Shown: positions 1-6,006, numbered from the stretch's first letter. The stretch: DNA of 7,496 nt from Stenotrophomonas_A sp036566925 (GCA_036566925.1 DATCVI010000079.1:1-7496); one strand, 5' to 3'. Program-made: numbers and translations. Notes: a model not told the origin generated them from the sequence alone.

Positions 1-93
1 CCCGAACGCCCCTCGGCCCCGGCACTGCCCGCAGCCGCCGCGGCCATCCTCGCTCGGGCCAAGGCCCGCGCCGCCGGCCGCGATCCCGCATGA
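1..93 (+). CDS. C-terminal fragment of upstream gene (possibly an Rnf/Rsx electron-transport subunit)
   Basis: An open frame runs from base 1 to a TGA at 91-93 and encodes the last 30 residues of a protein, an Ala/Arg/Pro-rich tail ending in ...KARAAGRDPA. The stop overlaps the start of the next gene as ATGA, so the two are probably co-transcribed and translationally coupled. The fragment has no diagnostic motif. In gammaproteobacteria nth commonly follows the rnf/rsx genes, and in xanthomonads I recall rnfB just upstream of nth; Ala/Arg/Lys-rich tails are common on RnfB and RnfC. The RnfB idea is therefore inference from context only. That the frame is coding is likely from the overlap and from its GC-rich third positions. 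Confidence 0.5.
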   Translation, partial: PERPSAPALPAAAAAILARAKARAAGRDPA

Positions 94-791
94 GCAACGC
101 AAACAACCTCGCTCAACCCAGGCCCGCGCGCCGCGGCCGCACCTTGAGCAAGCCGGAAATCCAGGAAATGTTCGCGCGCCTGCGCGAGCTCAATCCACAC
201 CCGACTACCGAGTTGGAATACAGCACGCCGTTCGAGTTGCTGGTGGCGGTGACCTTGTCGGCGCAGGCCACCGACGTAGGCGTCAACAAGGCCACCCGGC
301 GCCTGTTTCCGGTGGCAAACACGCCGCAGGCGATCCTCGATCTCGGCGAAGAAGGCCTCAAGCGCTATATCGCCACGATCGGCCTGTACAACGCCAAGGC
401 GAAGAACGTCATTGCGGCGTGCCGCATCCTCGTCGATCAATACGGCGGCGAGGTGCCACGCGAACGTGCGGCGTTGGAATCGCTGCCCGGCGTTGGCCGC
501 AAGACCGCCAACGTGGTGCTGAACACTGCTTTTGGCGAGCCGACGATGGCGGTGGACACGCACATCTTCCGCGTCTCCAATCGCACCGGCCTTGCCCCGG
601 GCAAGGATGTGCGTGCGGTCGAAGACCGATTGCTGAAAGTGGTGCCGAAGGAGTTCATGCATGATGCGCACCACTGGCTGATCCTGCACGGCCGCTACGT
701 GTGCAAGGCACGCAAGCCCGACTGCCCGCAGTGCGTGATCCGCGACCTGTGCCGATACCCCGACAAGACCCCCGGCCCGGCCGAAAGTTGA
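90..791 (+). CDS. nth: Endonuclease III (DNA glycosylase/AP lyase)
   Basis: This 233-aa protein is a base-excision-repair enzyme that removes oxidised pyrimidines and nicks the abasic site by beta-elimination. The helix-hairpin-helix motif LPGVGRKTANVVL (132-144) carries the Schiff-base lysine K138, and the catalytic aspartate is D156 in VDTHIFRVSNR. Four cysteines at 205, 212, 215 and 221 give the C-X6-C-X2-C-X5-C pattern of the [4Fe-4S] cluster. All these residues sit exactly 18 positions after their E. coli Nth counterparts (K120, D138, C187/194/197/203), so the protein is complete with a short basic N-terminal extension. The ATG at 90 overlaps the stop of the upstream gene (ATGA), which supports this start and suggests reading by coupling, since no strong Shine-Dalgarno sequence is visible. 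Its link to the phosphate genes downstream is only by position. Confidence 0.97.
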   Translation: MSNANNLAQPRPARRGRTLSKPEIQEMFARLRELNPHPTTELEYSTPFELLVAVTLSAQATDVGVNKATRRLFPVANTPQAILDLGEEGLKRYIATIGLYNAKAKNVIAACRILVDQYGGEVPRERAALESLPGVGRKTANVVLNTAFGEPTMAVDTHIFRVSNRTGLAPGKDVRAVEDRLLKVVPKEFMHDAHHWLILHGRYVCKARKPDCPQCVIRDLCRYPDKTPGPAES

Positions 792-797
792 CGCCGC

Positions 798-849
798 CGG
801 CGCGGCGCACTGTCTCGCCACCGCAACATCCCGGTCATGCGCCGCGCCG
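798..849. repeat. Perfect 12-bp inverted repeat after nth
   Basis: The arms at 798-809 (CGGCGCGGCGCA) and 838-849 (TGCGCCGCGCCG) are perfectly complementary and separated by 28 bases. The structure starts 6 bases after the nth stop codon. No T-tract follows, so it is not a canonical intrinsic terminator. It could be a 3' stabilising hairpin, a weak or Rho-assisted end for nth, or a protein-binding palindrome. Confidence 0.5.
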
Positions 850-885
850 ATCCTCCGTGCCACCGGGACCGGCCGCCGATGCGGT

Positions 886-914
886 TCGATGACAGATTGT
901 CATATTTACGCAAT
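886..914 (+). promoter_or_regulatory. Candidate PhoB site and promoter region of the porin gene
   Basis: The half-site TTGTCAT (897-903) matches the PhoB half-site CTGTCAT at six of seven positions and is followed by an AT-rich ATTT spacer. The next 7-mer in register (ACGCAAT, 908-914) is a poor second half. A second TGTCAT lies on the opposite strand (889-894, read as ATGACA), so the site forms a perfect palindrome ATGACA-GAT-TGTCAT at 889-903. The position, 62-76 bases before the porin start, and the job of the downstream gene favour PhoB control. No convincing -10 hexamer is seen; TAGCCT at 925-930 is the best-placed weak candidate. Confidence 0.45.
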
Positions 915-964
915 CTTCACGCCCTAGCCTGCGCGCATCTTCCAACTGCCCGCAAGGCGCACCC

Positions 965-2221
965 ATGAAACTCACCCGCACTCTTCTCGCCTCGGCCGTG
1001 TTCATGGCCATCGTGGTTCCGGCCGCGCACGCCGAAATCGCCATCGACGTCATCGCCGGCTCCGAAGTGTCCTTCGAAGGCCTGTTGCAGTACGACGGCA
1101 ACTGGTACGACAACGACGTGCTGGACCTCAACGGCAACACCGGCAACAACGGCAGCGACTCCGAGTTCGGCCTGCGCCGCGCCGAGCTGGTGCTCAAGGG
1201 CAAGGGCCCGGGCAACATCGACTGGGTGCTCGGCTACGACGCCAGCACGTTGAAGGAAGCCACCAACAACGGCACCACCGTGCGCAGCACCGGCAAGTTC
1301 CTGGACACGAACATCAAGTACAAGTTCGGCGGCAACAGCAACAACTACGTGATCCTGGGCCAGTACAAGCAGCCCAACAGCCTGGAAGAACTGTCCAGCA
1401 CCAAGAACAACGACTTCATCTCCAAGGCTTCGGTCACCAACACCTACGCGGTCGCGCGCCGCCTCGGTGCCGGTGTGGGCTTTGGCGACAACAATTGGTC
1501 GGTCACCGGTTCGGCCTTCGGCCGCGAGCTGACCCGCAACCTCGCCCACGGCAGCGGCTTCGGTGCGCGCGGCACCTTCGCTCCGATCAACGAGGGTGGC
1601 AACGTCCTGCACTTCGGCCTGAGCTACAACGACTACGACACCGACGCTGACACCCTGCGCCTGCGCGCTCGCCCGGACGCCGATCTGGCCAGCGGTCGCC
1701 TGGTCGACACCGGCAACCTCACCGACACCGACCGCATTGCCGTGCTCGGTGCCGAAGCGATGTACATCACCGGTCCGTTCAAGGCCCAGGGCGAGTACTA
1801 CAACGCCAAGGTCGATCGCCAGCTGGCCCGCAGCAACTACACCAGCGACGGTTGGTATGTGAGCGGCGTGTGGAACATCACCGGTGAGAAGTTCGGCTAC
1901 AAGGCCGGCGTGCCGACCACCGGCCTGCCGGACGAGCCGGCAACCGGCATGTGGCAGGTGGGCGTGCGCTACGACGACATCAACCTGGACGACGGCAGCG
2001 TGATCCCGCCGACCACCCCGACCGGCCGTCCGACCGTCGACGGCGTGCTGGGTGGCGAGATGAGCACCTGGACCGTGGGCGTGAACTACTACTGGCGCTC
2101 GAACTTCAAGCTCGCCCTGAACTACGTCATGGCCAAGAGCACCAAGTGGAACACCACCACCCGCACCTTCGTCGACGACGACCCGAACATCCTCGAGGCG
2201 CGCGCGCAGTTCTACTGGTAA
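965..2221 (+). CDS. oprP: Phosphate-selective outer-membrane porin, OprO/OprP family
   Basis: This 418-aa protein has a clear Sec signal peptide (residues 1-23, cleavage after AHA) and ends in ...ARAQFYW. The aromatic last residue with alternating hydrophobics is the usual beta-signal for insertion by the BAM complex. The body shows alternating amphipathic strands rich in Asn, Gly, Tyr and Trp, plus two segments characteristic of the OprO/OprP family: EFGLRRAELVLKGKG (67-81) and GQYKQPNSLEELSS (132-145). Members form trimeric 16-stranded barrels with a basic eyelet selective for phosphate or polyphosphate. Which anion this one prefers cannot be told, so the symbol is a family-level label. The ATG at 965 has AAGG at 954-957, 7 bases upstream. 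The candidate PhoB site lies just before it and pstS follows after 124 bp, consistent with a phosphate-starvation unit. Confidence 0.9.
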   Translation: MKLTRTLLASAVFMAIVVPAAHAEIAIDVIAGSEVSFEGLLQYDGNWYDNDVLDLNGNTGNNGSDSEFGLRRAELVLKGKGPGNIDWVLGYDASTLKEATNNGTTVRSTGKFLDTNIKYKFGGNSNNYVILGQYKQPNSLEELSSTKNNDFISKASVTNTYAVARRLGAGVGFGDNNWSVTGSAFGRELTRNLAHGSGFGARGTFAPINEGGNVLHFGLSYNDYDTDADTLRLRARPDADLASGRLVDTGNLTDTDRIAVLGAEAMYITGPFKAQGEYYNAKVDRQLARSNYTSDGWYVSGVWNITGEKFGYKAGVPTTGLPDEPATGMWQVGVRYDDINLDDGSVIPPTTPTGRPTVDGVLGGEMSTWTVGVNYYWRSNFKLALNYVMAKSTKWNTTTRTFVDDDPNILEARAQFYW

Positions 2222-2242
2222 GCCCGAACCACGCAACGGATC

Positions 2243-2261
2243 CGAGCGCGTCTTGCGCTCG
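2243..2261 (+). other. Intergenic hairpin between porin and pstS
   Basis: CGAGCGC (2243-2249) and GCGCTCG (2255-2261) form a perfect 7-bp stem with the 5-base loop GTCTT, starting 21 bases after the porin stop. No T-tract follows, so it is unlikely to stop transcription fully. It could set differential mRNA stability between porin and pstS. The rest of the 124-bp gap shows no Pho half-site, which suggests that pstS is read at least partly from the porin promoter. Confidence 0.4.
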
Positions 2262-2345
2262 CATCGCCTGCCCCCAGCCGGCGGCGGGCGATGAATCGAC
2301 CCACGCGGCCACAACGCCGCGCCCCATCCTCCCAGGAGCCACCTC

Positions 2346-3365
2346 GTGATCCACTCCATGAAAAACCGCCTCGCCGCCGGCCTGATCGCCGCGACGTTCG
2401 CCCTGTCCGCGCAAGCCGCCGACCTCACCGGCGCCGGCGCCTCCTTCATCTACCCGGTGATGTCCAAGTGGTCGGCCGACTACAACGCCGCCACCAACAA
2501 GAAGGTCAACTACCAGTCGATCGGTTCGGGCGGCGGCATTGCCCAGATCAAGGCGGCGACCGTTGACTTCGGTTCCTCCGACGCCCCGCTCAAGCCGGAA
2601 GAACTGGCTGCCGCGGGCCTGGCGCAGTTCCCGTCGGTCATCGGCGGCGTAGTGCCGGTGATCAACCTCGCCGGCGTCCAGCCGGGCACGCTGAAGCTGG
2701 ATGGCCCGACCCTGGCCAACATCTTCCTGGGCAAGATCAAGACCTGGAACGACCCGGCGATCGCCGCGTTGAACCCGGGCACCAAGCTGCCGGAGCAGAA
2801 GATCACCGTCGTCCATCGTTCGGATGGCTCGGGCACCACCTTCAACTTCGTCAACTACCTGGGCAAGGTCAGCGCGGATTGGAAGAGCAAGGTCGGCGAA
2901 GGCACCTCGGTGCAGTGGCCGATCGGCATCGGCGGCAAGGGCAACGAGGGCGTGGCCGCCTATGTCAAGCAGATCAAGGGCGGCATCGGCTACGTCGAGC
3001 TGTCCTACGCGCTGCAGAACCGCATGTCGTATGCCTCGATGAAGAACGCCGCCGGCAAGTTCGTGCAGCCGTCGGACGAGACCTTCTCGGCCGCCGCCGC
3101 CAGCGCCGACTGGGCCAACGCCAAGGACTTCTACCTGGTGATGACCAACGCCCCCGGCGACAACGCCTGGCCGATCACTGCCACCAACTTCATCCTGGTG
3201 CAGAAGAAGCCGAAGACCGCCGGCAGCCTGAAGAACACCACCGACTTCTTCCGCTGGGTCTATGCCAGCGGCGACGAGCAGGCCAAGAAGCTGGACTACG
3301 TTCCGCTGCCGGACGCGCTGGTCAAGCAGATCGAAGGCTATTGGGCGCAGAACAATCTGAAGTAA
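2346..3365 (+). CDS. pstS: Periplasmic phosphate-binding protein PstS (soluble form)
   Basis: This 339-aa protein is the substrate-binding component of the high-affinity Pst phosphate ABC transporter. A Sec signal peptide spans residues 1-24 (cleavage after SAQA), with no lipobox, so the product should be a free periplasmic protein. Phosphate-binding residues of E. coli PstS are recognisable at a constant offset: S33-F34 in GAGASF, S61 in SIGSGGG, D79 in FGSSDAPL, and R158, S162, G163 and T164 in HRSDGSGTTFNF. The GNEGVAAYV segment (199-207) is also typical. The GTG start at 2346 is chosen because AGGAG (2334-2338) lies 7 bases upstream; the internal ATG at 2358 would be 19 bases from it. The gene follows the porin and ends at a strong terminator. 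A second pstS lies 3.3 kb downstream. Confidence 0.96.
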   Translation: MIHSMKNRLAAGLIAATFALSAQAADLTGAGASFIYPVMSKWSADYNAATNKKVNYQSIGSGGGIAQIKAATVDFGSSDAPLKPEELAAAGLAQFPSVIGGVVPVINLAGVQPGTLKLDGPTLANIFLGKIKTWNDPAIAALNPGTKLPEQKITVVHRSDGSGTTFNFVNYLGKVSADWKSKVGEGTSVQWPIGIGGKGNEGVAAYVKQIKGGIGYVELSYALQNRMSYASMKNAAGKFVQPSDETFSAAAASADWANAKDFYLVMTNAPGDNAWPITATNFILVQKKPKTAGSLKNTTDFFRWVYASGDEQAKKLDYVPLPDALVKQIEGYWAQNNLK

Positions 3366-3382
3366 TTGCGGGTGCGGGAATG

Positions 3383-3408
3383 GCGCCGGATGCGTTCGCA
3401 TCCGGCGC
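3383..3408 (+). other. Strong hairpin before the pstS terminator (REP-like palindrome)
   Basis: GCGCCGGATGC (3383-3393) and GCATCCGGCGC (3398-3408) pair perfectly over 11 bp around the loop GTTC, 17 bases after the pstS stop. No T-tract follows directly, but a true terminator hairpin starts 7 bases later. It is probably a 3'-end stabilising hairpin or a copy of a dispersed palindromic element; the GCCGGATGCG...CATCCGGC core resembles extragenic palindromes in other proteobacteria. Confidence 0.55.
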
Positions 3409-3415
3409 GCCAAGG

Positions 3416-3446
3416 AAACGCGGGCCCATCGGCCCGCGTTTTTTTT
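3416..3446 (+). terminator. Intrinsic terminator of pstS
   Basis: CGCGGGCC (3419-3426) and GGCCCGCG (3431-3438) form a perfect 8-bp GC stem with the loop CATC, extended by three A-T pairs, followed by eight T residues (3439-3446). This is a textbook Rho-independent terminator. It separates porin-pstS transcription from the A/B module downstream. Its right arm and T-tract are partly repeated at 4979-4993. Confidence 0.93.
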
Positions 3447-3458
3447 GTGCCAGCGATT

Positions 3459-3487
3459 TTGACGACGTGCCAATACGACGATAAATC
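3459..3487 (+). promoter_or_regulatory. Candidate sigma-70-like promoter for A1-B1
   Basis: TTGACG (3459-3464) is followed after 17 bases by TAAATC (3482-3487). The -35 match is good and the -10 match is weak. What supports it is conservation: the same spacing holds in the second leader (CTGACA, 17 bases, AAAATC) although much of the spacer differs. It lies directly after the pstS terminator, where a new transcript would have to begin. No TGTCAT-type Pho half-site is seen in this leader. Confidence 0.4.
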
Positions 3488-3590
3488 CAATTTCAGTGCA
3501 CTCGAGTCCTGGCCAACATGACCACACTGGCCATGCGGGCGCAAAGGCAAAAAGTTAGTGGATTGCGAACGCTCCAGCAGAGTCAAGCCG

Positions 3591-4499
3591 ATGTATCCGC
3601 GAATCCGGGGCGTGCTTTTCGTCCTGTGTTTATCAGCGATCAGCTACCTCCTTGCGCGTCATCTGGCCAATCCACACCCGGCAATTCCACCTTCGCAACC
3701 GACGCGCGCCTCAGCGGACTTAGGGAAGCCCACACGAGCCCCCTCAAATTTAGCCTCGCTGCTTCCGACGCAGCGCACTGGTCCGCAACCGCAGTTCTCT
3801 ACGGCCATCAAGCGAATAGGCAAAAGATCCTTTCTCGTGGACGGGAGCGTCACCGCCCCCGAGGGCGAGGCGCGCCAGGTCATTCAACGCCTTGAGCCCA
3901 GCGCCCGGGCTGGCGACAGCCATTCGGCGCTCCTGATCGCGCTCAAACTGATGGATTGCCATGAAATCATCGCGCACCAGGAGGACGAAAACTCGCTGAT
4001 TGCCGATGCCCAGCGCTTGGGCGGCCTTGAGAACGCGCTGCAGAAGCGAAGCGAGCGCCACGCAGACTGCGTATCCCTTGGCTCGCAGGACTACGAGCGC
4101 AGGGGAGAGTGGCTGACGCTGGCCGCGAGCGAGGGCAACATCAATGCACAACTCCTGTATGCATCCGCGGCCGACGTTGTGCTCGGCTCGCCCGCCATGA
4201 TGCTGAAGCATCCGGAGAGAGTGATCGCCTACAAGGGGCAAGCACTGGAATACCTGAGGAGCGCAGCTGCCACCGGCAGCGTGGATGCATTGACTGATCT
4301 GGCCGAGATCCATCAGACCGGCATCCTCGCCCCAACCGACAAATCACTCTCGTACGCCTATTACATGGCAGCGGAGCGCGCCCACCCCGCACCAAGCCAA
4401 CGCCGGCAGATTGAGTTATTCGATCGCGACCTCTCGGATGCCGAACGCTCGGAAGGCTTGAGTATGTCAAAGGAGATCTACAATGAATGCTGCAGGTAA
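3591..4499 (+). CDS. Module protein A1: membrane-anchored Sel1/TPR-like protein of unknown function
   Basis: I do not recognise this as a named protein. From the ATG at 3591 it has 302 aa: a short basic N-terminus (MYPRIRG), one hydrophobic segment (about 8-22, no lipobox), a Pro/Ser/Thr-rich linker (about 26-70) and a helical core to the end. The core has Sel1/TPR-like helical repeat starts near 105 (ARAGDSHSALLI), 178 (AASEGNINAQLLY) and 225 (AAATGSVDALTDLAEIHQTG). Cysteines C123, C160, C300 and C301 are all retained in A2 (C123, C160, C299, C300), which fits disulfides in the periplasm. The topology is probably N-in with a periplasmic core (inference). A GTG at 3558, 11 codons upstream with AAAGG at 3543-3547, is an alternative start. 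The gene overlaps B1 by 17 bases. GC is visibly lower than in pstS (about 57-62% in sampled lines). Confidence 0.8.
   Translation: MYPRIRGVLFVLCLSAISYLLARHLANPHPAIPPSQPTRASADLGKPTRAPSNLASLLPTQRTGPQPQFSTAIKRIGKRSFLVDGSVTAPEGEARQVIQRLEPSARAGDSHSALLIALKLMDCHEIIAHQEDENSLIADAQRLGGLENALQKRSERHADCVSLGSQDYERRGEWLTLAASEGNINAQLLYASAADVVLGSPAMMLKHPERVIAYKGQALEYLRSAAATGSVDALTDLAEIHQTGILAPTDKSLSYAYYMAAERAHPAPSQRRQIELFDRDLSDAERSEGLSMSKEIYNECCR
4470..4489 (+). promoter_or_regulatory. Ribosome binding site and A1/B1 coupling junction
   Basis: AAGGAG (4470-4475) lies 7 bases before the B1 ATG (4483) and inside the A1 codons for KEIYNEC. The 20 bases here match the corresponding junction at 5971-5990 at 19 positions, far better than the surrounding sequence. 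This start site decides B1 and implies translational coupling. Confidence 0.85.
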
Positions 4500-4974
4500 A
4501 CGCGCGGCACTGATCCTGTCGCTATCTGCACTCGTCATCGCCGGAGGCACCCTGGCAGTAGCGGTACAGGCTTTCGATAGAGGCCCTTTCATCTGCGATC
4601 ATTGCCCGCTCCAGACGCCGCGGATTGACGAAGTCACGAAGGATTTTCTGAAGGAAAATATGGCGGCTATCGACCGCGTCCCGATGCTGGGATTCACTTC
4701 GAACTCGCGATACATCGTCTGTAGCACCGATCGGTGCGTCAGCTATAGATTCACCTGGAGCGGCAGATTCTACGGCGGACAGGCAGAGGACATAACTCGA
4801 GGCAAGGTACCCACGCCACCTACTCCGCTGCCGGGTGCACCTGTAGTGCACCTCATAGAACCACCGCCGCGGCCTATCCCCACACGGCCCTGGATGCCAC
4901 TACCCGTTCGGCCAGGCTACGTCGGATGTGTGACGGTCGGTACCGCCAAGCCTTGCAGAACGCTGCAACGGTAA
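4483..4974 (+). CDS. Module protein B1: small membrane-anchored six-cysteine protein of unknown function
   Basis: This 163-aa protein is not recognised as a named family. It has one hydrophobic segment (about 8-30), then AFDRG and the motif CDHCPLQTP (C38, C41), a mixed region with VCSTDRC (C80, C85), then a Pro-rich stretch including LIEPPP (124-129), and a terminal pair C149 and C158. All six cysteines are shared with B2, the first five at identical residue numbers. With a membrane anchor and probable export, three disulfides or a metal site are possible; the pattern does not decide. ATG 4483 with a strong Shine-Dalgarno sequence 7 bases away fixes the start. It overlaps the 3' end of A1 by 17 bases in the +1 frame, so A1 and B1 should be made together and may form a complex. 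Confidence 0.8.
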   Translation: MNAAGKRAALILSLSALVIAGGTLAVAVQAFDRGPFICDHCPLQTPRIDEVTKDFLKENMAAIDRVPMLGFTSNSRYIVCSTDRCVSYRFTWSGRFYGGQAEDITRGKVPTPPTPLPGAPVVHLIEPPPRPIPTRPWMPLPVRPGYVGCVTVGTAKPCRTLQR

Positions 4975-5003
4975 CGTTGGCCCGCCGCTTTTTGCCAGCA
5001 ACT

Positions 5004-5032
5004 CTGACAACGCGCAATCGAGGCGAAAAATC
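5004..5032 (+). promoter_or_regulatory. Candidate promoter for A2-B2
   Basis: CTGACA (5004-5009) and AAAATC (5027-5032) are spaced by 17 bases and align without gaps to the candidate promoter in the first leader. The -10 is poor. As the gap after B1 carries no complete terminator, A2-B2 may also be read through from A1-B1. Confidence 0.3.
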
Positions 5033-5094
5033 GCATTGAAATACCGCCGGACTTGCCGAGACGATACCCGCGCATTCGTCGAGGCAAGCAGCAC

Positions 5095-6006
5095 ATGCGC
5101 GACAAGAAGCAAACGGGCAAGCCAGCATCATGGTGGCTGGTGATTCTGGCGGCCCTCGCGGCACTCCTTGCCGCGTGGTTCGCGGGGTCGTCGCGACATT
5201 CGGCCGTGGGACCGGAGCGACAGGCGGTCAAGCCAGCGCCCTTACCCGCTAACCGCCCGACTGACAGACCGACAAGCCCTTCGACCCCGCAAGCGACACC
5301 AACGACACCCCTCGTCCGACTGGGCGCAAAAGCCTATCTGCTGGACGGATATCCGGAAATACCGGAAGGCCAGGCGAAAGCCGTGATCGACCAGCTGGAC
5401 GACCGGGCGCGCCAGGGCGACAGCCATGCAGCACTGCTGATCTATTTGAAGATCGACCAGTGCCTGCGTGCCTTTCGCGACCAAAACGATCCCGACACGT
5501 TGGTGGTGGCCGCCGAAGCACTCGGCAGTGTCGAGGCCGCGCTCGAAGAACAAGGCAAGCGTCGCTCGCAATGCGAAGGGCTGTCCGAACAGGACTATAG
5601 CCGCCGCGGCGAATGGCTATCGCTGGCAGCCGACCTGGGAAACCCTTTCGCGCAACTTACCTACAGCATGTTGCCCGCCAATGTACTTGGGTCGCTGGCT
5701 GAAGTCGTTCGCCAGCCCGAACGCCTGTTCGACTACAAGCGCCGTGCGGTGACCTACCTGCACCGGGCGGCGGCGAGCGGCAACGTCAATGCACTGGATC
5801 GCCTGGCCCAGGTCTACAGCGACGGCTATCTCGCGCCAGTCGATCCGGTCCTGGCGCGGAGTTACCAGCTTGCGGCCAGGCGGGCCAATCCCGGCACCGA
5901 GCGACCGGATGCAGAGGAGGCAGAGAACAAGCTCGATTCGAAGCAGCGGGCCGAAGCCGCCCGCATGGCGAAGGAGATCTACCATGAATGTTGTGAAATC
6001 AAATAG
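5095..6006 (+). CDS. Module protein A2: membrane-anchored Sel1/TPR-like protein, paralogue of A1
   Basis: From the ATG at 5095 this is a 303-aa paralogue of A1 of unknown function. It has a Lys-rich N-terminus, a strong hydrophobic segment (about 13-30), a Pro/Thr-rich linker (31-72) and a helical core with Sel1/TPR-like starts near 105 (ARQGDSHAALLI), 178 (AADLGNPFAQLTY) and 225 (AAASGNVNALDRLAQVYSDG). C123 and C160 have the same residue numbers as in A1, and both end in KEIY(N/H)ECC. Blocks shared exactly include GDSH, RRGEWL (170-175) and VLGS. The chosen ATG has GAGG (5081-5084) 10 bases upstream. A TTG at 5053, with no visible Shine-Dalgarno sequence, would add 14 residues including YPRIR, which matches the A1 N-terminus. 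The gene overlaps B2 by 23 bases. Confidence 0.8.
   Translation: MRDKKQTGKPASWWLVILAALAALLAAWFAGSSRHSAVGPERQAVKPAPLPANRPTDRPTSPSTPQATPTTPLVRLGAKAYLLDGYPEIPEGQAKAVIDQLDDRARQGDSHAALLIYLKIDQCLRAFRDQNDPDTLVVAAEALGSVEAALEEQGKRRSQCEGLSEQDYSRRGEWLSLAADLGNPFAQLTYSMLPANVLGSLAEVVRQPERLFDYKRRAVTYLHRAAASGNVNALDRLAQVYSDGYLAPVDPVLARSYQLAARRANPGTERPDAEEAENKLDSKQRAEAARMAKEIYHECCEIK
5971..5990 (+). promoter_or_regulatory. Ribosome binding site and A2/B2 coupling junction
   Basis: AAGGAG (5971-5976) lies 7 bases before the B2 ATG (5984) and encodes part of KEIYHEC in A2. Only one of 20 bases differs from the A1/B1 junction. It selects ATG 5984 over any in-frame start upstream. Confidence 0.85.

Larger units (their letters stand above)
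3431..4974 (+). repeat. Tandem duplication, copy 1 (leader + A1 + B1)
   Basis: This block is repeated at 4979-6478 in the same order and orientation. The copies match in the leader: GGCCCGC plus T-tract, then an ungapped 44-base stretch (3449-3492 against 4994-5037) with about 30 identities counted by eye. They also match in the products of A and B and in the A/B junction. Divergence is substantial, so the duplication is old. Copy 1 has about 77 more bases than copy 2 between the conserved leader and the homologous YPRIR codons of A. Confidence 0.85.

Noticed and set aside
917..2449. 510-codon open frame on the minus strand opposite the porin
   Set aside because: It is antisense to a porin with a signal peptide and beta-signal. 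Its composition (Val/Ala/Gly/His repeats) is that of a frame mirrored from GC-rich codons, with no start signal or domain.
2127..3527. 466-codon open frame on the minus strand opposite pstS
   Set aside because: It is a GC-driven shadow of pstS; a similar antisense frame lies opposite the second pstS (6618-7217), as expected from similar coding sequence.
3591..3650. A1 as a lipoprotein (Cys in the N-terminal hydrophobic segment)
   Set aside because: C13 is preceded by V-L and lies inside the hydrophobic stretch. There is no Gly/Ala/Ser at -1, and A2 lacks the cysteine.
3518..3895. 125-codon plus-strand frame overlapping the start of A1
   Set aside because: It is out of frame with A1, has no homologous counterpart in copy 2 and carries no good ribosome binding site.
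4953..4993. Intrinsic terminator after B1 (TTGCAG/CTGCAA hairpin, T5)
   Set aside because: The 6-bp stem (4953-4968) lies inside the B1 coding end and 20 bases before the T-tract, while the GGCCCGC arm has no partner. No proper terminator forms.
5789..5983. Upstream extension of the B2 reading frame
   Set aside because: It overlaps A2 in another frame. The Shine-Dalgarno sequence and the alignment with B1 place the B2 start at 5984.
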